Of a stretch of 16,001 bases of DNA, positions 5,876 through 12,664 are shown one piece after another (position 1 is the first letter of the stretch; each line of letters opens with the position of its first letter). This DNA is from Anaerolineae bacterium (GTDB taxonomy: Bacteria; Chloroflexota; Anaerolineae; B4-G1). The notes under the pieces are model-generated. The model searched no databases, was not told where the DNA came from, and was given only the letters and a program-made list of their open reading frames with translations. The DNA lies in the NCBI GenBank assembly GCA_027079895.1, contig JALWUZ010000456.1:1-16001 (forward strand), given 5' to 3'. The translations under genes were made by a program, and so were the position numbers.

Positions 5876-6658
5876 GTGGGTAAACTGAACAAGATCGCGG
5901 TCAGCGGCAAGGGTGGGGTGGGGAAGACGACCCTTTCCGCGATTCTGGCCCATCTCTACGTGGAGCGGGGCCGGGATGTGATCGCCATTGACGCCGACCC
6001 CGCCGGAGGGTTGGCCGAGGCGTTGGGTTTCCCGCCGGAGTTAGTCGCCCAGGTCACTCCGGTAGCCGAGATGGACGATCTGATTTACGAGCGGACGGGG
6101 GCCAAGCCGGGCTCTTACGGGGCGTTCTTCAGCCTCAACCCGCGCGTGGACGACATCCCCGACCGGTTCAGTATCGCCCATCGCGGGATTCGGTTCCTGC
6201 GGCTGGGGGACATCGAGTCCGGCGGGAGCGGGTGTATCTGCCCGGAGAGCGCGATGCTCAAGGCGTTGGTCACTCATCTACTGCTCTATCGGGACGAGAT
6301 GCTGATTCTGGACATGGAGGCCGGGGTGGAGCACCTGGGGCGGGCGACGGCGCGGGCGGTGGACGCCTTCCTGGTGGTCATCGAACCGGGGCGGCGGAGT
6401 ATCGCCACCGCGCGGCAGGTACGCAAGTTGGCGGCGGACATCGGCATTCATCGCGTGTACGCCGTCGGGAACAAGGTGCGCAACGAGAGCGATTGGGAGT
6501 TCATCAAAGAGGGCAGCCCGGTACCGACGCTGGGGTATCTGTCCGTCAACCCGGAGTTGACCGAGGCCGACATGCGGGGGGCCAGCATTTTCGACGCTGC
6601 GCCGAAGACGGTCGCGGAGGTGCGGGCTATCGTCGAGGCGTTGGAGGCTCTGGATTGA
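5876..6658 (+). CDS. cooC: CooC-type nickel-insertion ATPase for CO dehydrogenase
   Basis: This 260-residue MinD/CooC-family P-loop ATPase has a deviant Walker A SGKGGVGKTT (10-19), DADPAGGL (39-46), the LILDMEAGVEHLGR segment (143-156) with Walker B, and GGSGCICPES (116-125). The last contains the C120-x-C122 pair that in CooC proteins sits at the dimer interface and binds metal. Members help insert nickel into the C-cluster of CO dehydrogenase or into acetyl-CoA synthase (AcsF). GTG 5876 is chosen because GGGAGGTG (5863-5870) lies just upstream, and the protein then begins MGKLNKIAVSGKGG as is usual. It follows hdrB by 33 bases. Its presence implies that the genome encodes CODH or CODH/ACS, which is not in the window. 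Confidence 0.88.
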   Translation: MGKLNKIAVSGKGGVGKTTLSAILAHLYVERGRDVIAIDADPAGGLAEALGFPPELVAQVTPVAEMDDLIYERTGAKPGSYGAFFSLNPRVDDIPDRFSIAHRGIRFLRLGDIESGGSGCICPESAMLKALVTHLLLYRDEMLILDMEAGVEHLGRATARAVDAFLVVIEPGRRSIATARQVRKLAADIGIHRVYAVGNKVRNESDWEFIKEGSPVPTLGYLSVNPELTEADMRGASIFDAAPKTVAEVRAIVEALEALD

Positions 6659-6691
6659 GGCCGGCGGGACACGGCTCGAGGAGGGAGAGAG

Positions 6692-7147
6692 ATGCTCAGC
6701 GACGCGGATAAGGAATTCATTCGGGACACGATCTACGAGGTCATCGAGCCCTTCGTCATTCAGATGTCGAAGGACTACGGGGAGACCCGGCAGTGGATGT
6801 CCGCTATGTCCCAGCGGATGGAGGCCATCGAGCAACGGATGACGGCTCTAGAGCAACGGATGACGGCCCTGGAGAAGAGCGTGGCTACCTTGAGACGGGA
6901 GGTCGCGTCGCTGGACCGGAGGGTGGGCCGTTTGGAGGAGGAGGTCGCCGCGCTCCGGCGTGACCTGACGTTGTTGGAGCAGCGTCTGGCGGAGCGGGGG
7001 TTTGTGGAATCGGAGGCCATCGCCCGCGAGAAGTGGGCCACGTTCTCGGATGTTCGGGCTCTGGAGTTGCGCGTCACCCAGTTGGAAGTGGCCGTCTTCC
7101 AAAGGCCGCAGAAATCGCCGGGAGCGATGGCCGAGGTGCCGGCATGA
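6692..7147 (+). CDS. Coiled-coil protein of unknown function
   Basis: This 151-residue protein has a central heptad-repeat region (about residues 36-106: repeated QRMTALE, then SVATLRREVASLDRRVGRL and EEEVAALRRDLTLLEQRL) that should form a long coiled coil. The N-terminus (SDADKEFIRDTIYEVIEPF) and the C-terminus (FSDVRALELRVTQLEVAVF) are also helical and amphipathic. It has no membrane segment, cysteines or catalytic motif. ATG 6692 has GAGGAGGGAG (6678-6687) upstream. The DNA contains a 21-base tandem duplication encoding one extra three-turn unit, so the length may vary between strains. It lies between cooC and the fumarase alpha gene in the same orientation. I cannot assign a function; a scaffold or tether role would be a guess. 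Confidence 0.75.
   Translation: MLSDADKEFIRDTIYEVIEPFVIQMSKDYGETRQWMSAMSQRMEAIEQRMTALEQRMTALEKSVATLRREVASLDRRVGRLEEEVAALRRDLTLLEQRLAERGFVESEAIAREKWATFSDVRALELRVTQLEVAVFQRPQKSPGAMAEVPA
6830..6871 (+). repeat. Tandem 21-base repeat within the coiled-coil gene
   Basis: Two consecutive 21-base units (6830-6850 and 6851-6871) differ at two bases. Each encodes EQRMTAL, one heptad. An earlier, more diverged unit (about 6809-6829, QRMEAIE) suggests stepwise heptad duplication. The copy number could change by slippage without breaking the reading frame. Confidence 0.85.
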
Positions 7148-7167
7148 TGTGATGGAGGTGTGAGTCT

Positions 7168-8034
7168 ATGGATCTGGTCGAGTCTTTCGTCGAACTCATC
7201 CGCCGCGCGGCGACGGATCTGCCGGTGGATGTGGAGACAGCGTTGCGCGAGGCCCGCTCCCGCGAGGAGTCCGGTTCCGCCGCTGCCGGGGCGCTGGATA
7301 CTATCCTGGAGAACGTGGCTCTGGCCCGCGCCAAGTCCACGCCGGTGTGCCAGGACACCGGCACGCCGATTTTCTACGTCTACCATCCGCTGGGGATGAG
7401 CACCCGCGTACTGAAGGAGCAGATTCAGCAGGCCACCGCCGAGGCGACGGCGCGGGCCTATCTGCGGCCCAACGCGGTGGATTCGCTCACCGGACGCAAC
7501 AGCGGCAACAACCTGGGGGTGGGATTCCCAACCTTTCACTTCGAGGAGTGGGAGGAGGATTATCTGCGGGTCAGGTTGCTGCTCAAGGGGGGCGGGAGCG
7601 AGAACGTGGCGACTCAATACAAACTGCCCTACGCTCCCCTGAAGGCCGGCCGTGACCTGGAAGGGGTGCGGCGGGTAATCCTCGACGCGGTGTACCAGGC
7701 CCAGGGAAAGGGGTGTGCGCCGGGAGTGCTGGGGGTCGCGCTGGGCAGCGACCGGGGCTACGGCTACGTCCACGCCAAAGAGCAACTGTTCCGCCTCCTG
7801 GACGACACCAATCCGGTGCCGGAACTGGCGGAGTTGGAGGCCCGTCTGCTGCGCGAGGGGAACGAGTTGGGCATCGGGCCGATGGGTTTCGGCGGGCGGA
7901 CGACTCTCCTGGGGGTCAAGATTGGGGCCTACCACCGACTGCCGGCCTGTTACTTCGTCAGCGTCGCCTACATGTGTTGGGCCTGTCGGCGGTGGACGAT
8001 GACGGTGCGGGGCGATGAAGTGACATACGAGTGA
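7168..8034 (+). CDS. Class I fumarate hydratase, alpha subunit
   Basis: This 288-residue protein is the N-terminal-domain (TtdA/FumA-alpha) subunit of an iron-sulfur hydro-lyase that interconverts fumarate and malate; L(+)-tartrate dehydratase is a related alternative. Its three cluster cysteines are seen at VCQDTGTP (C61), GKGCAPG (C183) and YMCWACRR (C270). Supporting motifs are NNLGVGFP (114-121), LLLKGGGSEN (137-146), LGSDRGYGYVHAKEQLFRLLD (from 192) and GIGPMGFGG (235-243). ATG 7168 has GGAGGTG (7154-7160) at seven bases. The stop overlaps GTG 8031 of the next gene. The matching beta subunit is encoded about 1 kb downstream (9056-9679), separated by two unrelated genes, whereas alpha and beta are usually adjacent. 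Confidence 0.9.
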   Translation: MDLVESFVELIRRAATDLPVDVETALREARSREESGSAAAGALDTILENVALARAKSTPVCQDTGTPIFYVYHPLGMSTRVLKEQIQQATAEATARAYLRPNAVDSLTGRNSGNNLGVGFPTFHFEEWEEDYLRVRLLLKGGGSENVATQYKLPYAPLKAGRDLEGVRRVILDAVYQAQGKGCAPGVLGVALGSDRGYGYVHAKEQLFRLLDDTNPVPELAELEARLLREGNELGIGPMGFGGRTTLLGVKIGAYHRLPACYFVSVAYMCWACRRWTMTVRGDEVTYE

Positions 8035-8363
8035 GTGTTCTGGTCGAAATGGGCGAGAGTAAATTTGCCCCCGTTCACCCCGGCGAAATCTTGCTGGAGG
8101 AGTTCCTGAAACCGATGGGCATCAGCCAGTATCGGTTGGCCAAAGACATCGGCGTGCATCCACGTCGCATCAACGAGATCGTACACGGCAAACGTTCGAT
8201 CACGGCCGACACGGCGTTGAGGCTGTCGCGCTACTTCGGCCTGTCGGAGCGTTTCTGGCTAAACCTCCAGGCTCGCTACGACCTGGAGGTGGAGAAAGAC
8301 CGCCTGGCCGGGCGGTTGGAGCGAGAGGTGAAAGTTCTGGCGGTGCGCCCGGCGGTGAGTTGA
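8031..8363 (+). CDS. higA: HigA-family antitoxin / XRE helix-turn-helix protein, orphan
   Basis: This small HTH protein (110 residues from GTG 8031, or 104 from ATG 8049) carries the full HigA signature PVHPGEILLEEFLKPMGIS, then the helix-turn-helix QYRLAKDIGV..RRINEIVHGKRSIT and the trailer ALRLSRYFGLSERFWLNLQARYDLE. In HigBA modules it binds and silences the HigB mRNA interferase and represses its own operon. Here no HigB-like gene lies on either side. The preceding gene is fumarase alpha, whose TGA overlaps the GTG start (GTGA), and the following one is a membrane methyltransferase-like gene. No clear operator or own promoter is seen. It may be a remnant of a toxin-antitoxin insertion or a co-opted regulator of the operon. 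Confidence 0.85.
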   Translation: MSVLVEMGESKFAPVHPGEILLEEFLKPMGISQYRLAKDIGVHPRRINEIVHGKRSITADTALRLSRYFGLSERFWLNLQARYDLEVEKDRLAGRLEREVKVLAVRPAVS

Positions 8364-8412
8364 CGGGGCGACATCGTTCGGTCGGGTGTGCTCTCCGCTG
8401 TGAGGGATGATT

Positions 8413-8964
8413 ATGTTCCGGTGGGTCGCTTTCATCCTGTTGTCGGTCGGCAATGGCTACATATCGCGGAAGGCACTGCGTGAGCCGGGTACGCATCTGT
8501 TCTACCGGTTCTTCGCCTGGGAGTTCATCCTGGCCCTCTTTTTCCTCAACCTGGGCGTCTGGTTCCGCGCCCCGTTTTCCTGGTATCAGATTGTCTCCTG
8601 GCTTCTGCTCGTCGCCTCCCTCATCCCGTTGGCGTTTGGGGTTTACTCCCTGGTCAGCAAGGGGAGGCCGATGAAGCACCGTGAGGGTGACGCGCGGCGG
8701 CCGACTTTCGAGGATACTACCGCGCTGGTCACGACCGGCATCTACCGGTACATTCGTCACCCGCTCTACAGTTCCCTGCTGTTACTGTCCTGGGGGCTGT
8801 TTTTCAAAGACCCGGCCTGGTGGGGCGCGGTACTGGTGCTTTTGGCGACGCTGTTCATATTCGCGATGGCCAAAGCGGACGAGGCCGAGAGCCTGAAAAC
8901 CTTCGGGCCGGCGTATGCCGCCTATATGGAACGGACCAAGCGGTTCGTGCCGTTTCTGTTCTGA
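8413..8964 (+). CDS. Isoprenylcysteine carboxyl methyltransferase-like membrane protein
   Basis: This 183-residue integral membrane protein of the ICMT/PEMT (NnrU-like, 'methyltransferase family protein') group has about four to five hydrophobic segments (about 2-14, 35-50, 59-80, 118-131 and 137-152). The C-terminal family signature is TGIYRYIRHPLYSS (108-121) with the SAM-binding R-H-P, followed by E157/E159 and FGPAYAAYMERTKRFVPFLF (from 164). Members methylate lipids, quinone-related or isoprenylated substrates; the substrate here cannot be told. ATG 8413 is preferred over ATG 8407 because GAGGG (8402-8406) then lies six bases upstream. It begins 49 bases after the antitoxin-like gene and ends 91 bases before fumarase beta, and has no obvious link to either. 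Confidence 0.85.
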   Translation: MFRWVAFILLSVGNGYISRKALREPGTHLFYRFFAWEFILALFFLNLGVWFRAPFSWYQIVSWLLLVASLIPLAFGVYSLVSKGRPMKHREGDARRPTFEDTTALVTTGIYRYIRHPLYSSLLLLSWGLFFKDPAWWGAVLVLLATLFIFAMAKADEAESLKTFGPAYAAYMERTKRFVPFLF

Positions 8965-9055
8965 CCGGTTGACCGTCCGCGAACGGTTCACGAGTACACG
9001 AGTGGGTGTCGTGGAGACACCTGCCCGGTCGCGGTAGGAGGAAGGAGTCACGAGT

Positions 9056-9679
9056 ATGGCAACTTACAACCTGAGTATCCCCATCTCCGAGGAAGAGGTA
9101 CGCGCCCTCCACGTCGGCGATACGGTTTTCCTCTCCGGCGTCATGTCCACCGGACGGGACGCGGCGCACAAGTACCTCATCGAAAATTTCATCCGCACCG
9201 ATGAGATTCCCGCCACGGAGCGACCGCTGTACGAGGAACTCTCCCGTGTGCTACGTGGGAGCGTCATCTATCACTGCGGGCCGGTGGTGCGCCAGGACGA
9301 GGAGGGCCGCTGGCACTTCGTCGCCGCCGGGCCGACCACCTCCATCCGCGAGGAGCCTTACGAGGCCGAGGTCATCGCCCACTTCGGATTGCGGGGCGTG
9401 ATGGGCAAGGGCGGTATGGGGCCGGCGACGCTCGACGCCTGTCGGGAGTACGGCGCGGTCTACTTCCACGCCGTCGGCGGCGCGGCCTCCCTGATTGCCG
9501 ACGCGGTCAAAGAGGTGGTCGCCGTCCACAAGATGGAGGAGTTCGGCGTGCCGGAGGCGTTCTGGATCATCCGGGTCGAACGGTTCCCCGTCGTGGTGAC
9601 GATGGACACGCACGGCCAGTCCATCCACGCCGACGTGGAGGCCCTCTCGCGGCAGGCATTGGAGCAGTTGGTGGGATGA
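9056..9679 (+). CDS. Class I fumarate hydratase, beta subunit
   Basis: This 207-residue protein is the C-terminal-domain (TtdB/FumA-beta) subunit that completes the iron-sulfur fumarase. Typical motifs are LHVGDTVFLSGVMSTGRDAA (18-37), YHCGPVV (72-78), AAGPTTSIREEPYE (90-103) with the active-site threonine/serine segment, GLRGVMGKGGMG (111-122) and AVYFHAVGGAASLI (134-147). The FW.I.V.RFPVVVTMDTHG ending is also standard. ATG 9056 is supported by AAGGAG (9042-9047) with eight bases spacing and an additional AGGAGG at 9036-9041. The stop overlaps the korD start (ATGA at 9676), so fumarase beta and the Kor genes are translationally coupled. That ties fumarase to the 2-oxoglutarate step of the TCA cycle. 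Confidence 0.9.
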   Translation: MATYNLSIPISEEEVRALHVGDTVFLSGVMSTGRDAAHKYLIENFIRTDEIPATERPLYEELSRVLRGSVIYHCGPVVRQDEEGRWHFVAAGPTTSIREEPYEAEVIAHFGLRGVMGKGGMGPATLDACREYGAVYFHAVGGAASLIADAVKEVVAVHKMEEFGVPEAFWIIRVERFPVVVTMDTHGQSIHADVEALSRQALEQLVG

Positions 9680-9939
9680 AACTCTGGCGTACCCCCCTCG
9701 ACTTGGACAAGTTTCACATCCCGCACGGGGAAATCCACCTCATCAAGAACCGGTGCAAGGGGTGTGAGTTGTGCGTCCGCTACTGCCCCAGGGACGTCTT
9801 GCGTATCTCGAACGTGATGAACGAGAAGGGCTACCATCTGCCGGAGGCGATCAACCCCGACCGGTGCGTCGCCTGCCGGCTGTGCGAGTTACTGTGCCCG
9901 GAGTTCTGCATTTACATAACCGGAGGTGAGCAGCCGTGA
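9676..9939 (+). CDS. korD: 2-oxoglutarate:ferredoxin oxidoreductase, delta (ferredoxin) subunit
   Basis: This 87-residue 2[4Fe-4S] ferredoxin-like protein has cluster motifs CKGCELCVRYCP and CVACRLCELLCPEFC, in the usual KorD/PorD layout. It is the electron-exit subunit of the Kor complex, passing electrons from the TPP-dependent oxidative decarboxylation of 2-oxoglutarate to ferredoxin, or the reverse. ATG 9676 overlaps the stop of fumarase beta. The end overlaps the GTG start of korA (GTGA at 9936). The segment between the two motifs includes the GYHLPEAINPDRC stretch common in this family. Confidence 0.9.
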   Translation: MKLWRTPLDLDKFHIPHGEIHLIKNRCKGCELCVRYCPRDVLRISNVMNEKGYHLPEAINPDRCVACRLCELLCPEFCIYITGGEQP

Positions 9940-11090
9940 GTGAACCCGGCGTTTTGGAGGGCGAGTTTTTTCTGGACGGTGACACGGCCATCGCTGAAGG
10001 GGCGATCTGCGCCGGATGTCGCTTTTTCGGCGGCTACCCCATCACCCCGGCGACCGAGATCGCCGAGCGCATGGCCGCCCGCTTGCCGGAGGTCGGCGGC
10101 GTCTTCATCCAGATGGAGGACGAGTTGGCCTCGATGAACGTGGTGTTGGGCGCGGCCTGGGGCGGTGCGCGGGCGATGACCGCCACATCCGGCCCCGGCC
10201 TGAGCCTGATGATGGAGAACATCGGCCTGGCGATTATGACCGAGACCCCGTGCGTCGTCGTGGACGTGCAGCGCGGCGGCCCCTCGACCGGCCTCCCGAC
10301 TCTGACCAGTCAGGGGGACATTATGCAAGCCCGCTGGGGCACCCACGGCGACCACGAGATCATCGCCCTGGCCCCCAGTTCCCCCCAGGAGGCGTTCGAC
10401 TTGACCATCCGCGCCTTCAACCTGGCGGAGCAGTACCGCACGCCCGTGTTGCTGATGACCAGCGAGTCGGTGGGGCACATGACCGAGCGGGTGGTCATCC
10501 CGCCGGCGGAGCAGATTCCGCTCTACCCCTGGCGGCGGCCCCAGACCCCGCCGAGTCGGGACTTCCTGCCCTACGCCCCCGATGAGGACGGCGTTCCCCC
10601 CTTCCCGGTGGCTGGGATGGGATACCGCATCCACATGACCGGCCTCACCCACGACGAGCGCGGCTATCCGGCGACGACGGCGGCGGCGCAGCGGGAACTG
10701 CTCCCCAGGCTGGTGGGGAAGATCAGGAACAACCGGCAGAAGATCATCGAGGTGGTGGAAGATGGGGTCGAGGACGCCGACGTGGTCGTCGTGGCCTACG
10801 GCATCTCCGCCCGCACCGCCTTGCTCCCAGTCAGCCGGGCGCGGGAGGAGGGGCTGCGGGTCGGCCTGCTGAAACTGGTGACGGTCTGGCCCTTCGCCGA
10901 GGAGCGCATCCGGCAACTGGCGGGGCGGGTCAAGGCGTTCGTCGTGCCGGAACTCAACCTGGGGCAGATCGCCCTGGAGGTGGAGCGGTGCGCCGGCGGA
11001 CAGGCCCGCGTCATCCCCGTCACCCACCCCGGCGGCGACATCCACGAGCCGGAGGACATTCTAGAGGCGATTCGGGAGGGAGCGGCGTGA
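9936..11090 (+). CDS. korA: 2-oxoglutarate:ferredoxin oxidoreductase, alpha subunit
   Basis: This 384-residue protein combines POR domains I and II. The start has GDTAIAEGAICAGCRFFGGYPITPATEI (15-42), with the YPITP motif that shapes the substrate and TPP site. It continues with QMEDELASMN (59-68), ATSGPGLSLMMENIGLA (83-99) and QRGGPSTGLPT (112-122), a pattern typical of 2-oxoacid oxidoreductase alpha subunits; KorA is favoured over PorA by the separate small delta subunit and overall length. The C-terminal part (about 260-384) contains VVVAYGISARTA and VPELNLGQIALEVER. GTG 9936 has GGAGGTG (9922-9928) seven bases upstream. The stop overlaps the GTG of korBC (11087). Substrate specificity (2-oxoglutarate versus another 2-oxoacid) is inferred from family resemblance. 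Confidence 0.88.
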   Translation: MSEPGVLEGEFFLDGDTAIAEGAICAGCRFFGGYPITPATEIAERMAARLPEVGGVFIQMEDELASMNVVLGAAWGGARAMTATSGPGLSLMMENIGLAIMTETPCVVVDVQRGGPSTGLPTLTSQGDIMQARWGTHGDHEIIALAPSSPQEAFDLTIRAFNLAEQYRTPVLLMTSESVGHMTERVVIPPAEQIPLYPWRRPQTPPSRDFLPYAPDEDGVPPFPVAGMGYRIHMTGLTHDERGYPATTAAAQRELLPRLVGKIRNNRQKIIEVVEDGVEDADVVVVAYGISARTALLPVSRAREEGLRVGLLKLVTVWPFAEERIRQLAGRVKAFVVPELNLGQIALEVERCAGGQARVIPVTHPGGDIHEPEDILEAIREGAA

Positions 11091-12664
11091 ACAGGGATTT
11101 GGTCGAGAACGAGGAGTTGGAACTGGCGGGCGTGCCGACTGTGGAGGAAATCGGCCTGCATCCGCTGGATTATCTGCTGCGCACGGAGCGGCTGCCCCAC
11201 ATCTGGTGCCCCGGCTGCGGACTGGGCACCGCTTTGAGTTGCTTTTCCAGTGCCCTGGTGCGCTCCGGCCTGGATTTGGACAAGGTGGCCGTTGTCTCCG
11301 GGATTGGCTGCACCGGACGGGTGGCCGGGTACCTGCGCCTGGACGGTTTCCACACGACGCACGGACGGGCGATCCCCTTCGCCACCGGCCTCAAACTGGC
11401 GAACCAGGACTTGAAAGTGGTCGTCTTCTCCGGCGATGGGGATTTGATCGCCATCGGCGGCAACCACTTCATCCACGCCGCCCGCCGCAATATGGACTTG
11501 ACCGTCATCTGCGTCAACAACTTCAACTACGGGATGACCGGCGGGCAGGTGGGCCCGACGACCCCCTCCGAGGCCCGCACCAGCACATCTCCCAGGGGCA
11601 ACCTCGAACATCCGTTCAACATCCCCCGGCTGGCGGCGGCGGCCGGGGCGACCTACGTCGCCCGCTGGACGGTGTTGCACGCCCGACGGCTGGAGAAATC
11701 CATCCACAAAGCGTTGCTCAAGCCCGGCTTCAGCGTCGTCGAGGTCATCTCCCCCTGCCCGACCCTCTACGGGCGGTTCAACCGGAAGAAGTACGGCCTG
11801 GATATGATGGAGTACTATCACCAGAAAGCGGTCATCCGGCACGGGGCCGCCCCCTGGGAGGTGGACATTGACCTCGGCGGGGAGATCATCTGCGGGGAGT
11901 TCGTGGACATCGAACGGCCCACGTTCCAGGAGCGGCTGCGGGAGCGGTACGGCGAGTTGCACCCCTCGGAGGACCTGGGGCTGCTCAACCGTCCGCCGGT
12001 GGAGTTGGACGTGCCTTTCGCTGCCGGCGAGTCGCTGCCGTTGCCGGCCGAACCCCGTCCGGCCGGCGGCCCGGTGCGCATCCCGTCGGAGATGGCCGCC
12101 CGCACGAGCACGGAGGTATTGCTGTGCGGCTTTGGCGGGCAGGGGATCATCCTTTCGGGCCGTATCACCGGGGCGGCCGCCGCGCTCTACGACGGGCGGG
12201 AAGTGACGCTGACCCAGTCCTACGGCCCGGAGTCGCGGGGTGGGGCATGCAGCGCGTCGCTCATCATCTCCGACCAACCGATTTCCTACCCGCACGTCAC
12301 CCATCCGCACGTGATGGTGGCGATGTCGCAGGAAGCGTACACCACCTATCGCGGGCGGCTGGTCGAGGACGGTCTGCTGCTCGTGGACGCCGACCTGGTG
12401 GAGCCGTCGCCGGACGACCATCTGCCGATTCCCGTTCCGGCGACCCGCATCGCGGAGCAGGAGTTGGGGCGGCGCATCGTGGCGAACATCGTCATGCTGG
12501 GGGCGTTGACCGCCTTGAGCGGCCTGGTCTCCGAGGAGGCAATGCGGAAGGCGATCCTCGACCGGGTGCCGAAAGGGACGGAGGAGTTGAACATGCGGGC
12601 CTTCGAGGCCGGGCTGTCCTATGCGGCGCACCTCCCGCAGGCCGACGGAGCATCGGGCGGATGA
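11087..12664 (+). CDS. KorB-KorC fusion: TPP-binding beta plus gamma domain
   Basis: This 525-residue single reading frame combines two subunits that are normally separate. Residues about 20-295 form the TPP-binding beta subunit, with WCPGCG (40-45; two cysteines of the 4Fe-4S cluster), the TPP motif GDGD (116-119) through NN..YGMTGGQ (144-154), and SPCPTLYG. A proline/glycine-rich linker (about 315-338) leads to the gamma domain (about 340-515): TEVLLCGFGGQGIILSG, then TQSYGPESRGG and NIVMLGAL. No stop or indel interrupts the junction, and the linker sequence looks designed for a fusion rather than a read-through. GTG 11087 has GGGAGGGA (11073-11080) upstream and overlaps the korA stop. Together with KorD and KorA it should give a complete Kor enzyme. 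Its 3' end overlaps the lipoprotein gene (ATGA at 12661). Confidence 0.88.
   Translation: MNRDLVENEELELAGVPTVEEIGLHPLDYLLRTERLPHIWCPGCGLGTALSCFSSALVRSGLDLDKVAVVSGIGCTGRVAGYLRLDGFHTTHGRAIPFATGLKLANQDLKVVVFSGDGDLIAIGGNHFIHAARRNMDLTVICVNNFNYGMTGGQVGPTTPSEARTSTSPRGNLEHPFNIPRLAAAAGATYVARWTVLHARRLEKSIHKALLKPGFSVVEVISPCPTLYGRFNRKKYGLDMMEYYHQKAVIRHGAAPWEVDIDLGGEIICGEFVDIERPTFQERLRERYGELHPSEDLGLLNRPPVELDVPFAAGESLPLPAEPRPAGGPVRIPSEMAARTSTEVLLCGFGGQGIILSGRITGAAAALYDGREVTLTQSYGPESRGGACSASLIISDQPISYPHVTHPHVMVAMSQEAYTTYRGRLVEDGLLLVDADLVEPSPDDHLPIPVPATRIAEQELGRRIVANIVMLGALTALSGLVSEEAMRKAILDRVPKGTEELNMRAFEAGLSYAAHLPQADGASGG

Noticed and set aside
8965..9055. Repeated CACGAGT words in the gap before fumarase beta as a possible regulatory repeat
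   Set aside because: The copies are short, irregularly spaced and partly belong to the ribosome-binding region. I see no hairpin or operator symmetry.
9912..11045. Minus-strand open frame opposite korA
   Set aside because: It has the same low-complexity, motif-free composition. It is a shadow of the strongly coding plus-strand korA.
10796..12631. Long minus-strand open frame (611 codons) opposite korA and korBC
   Set aside because: Its translation is rich in Arg, His, Pro and Gly and shows no domain pattern. Long antisense frames are expected opposite high-GC genes, and the plus-strand genes carry clear motifs.
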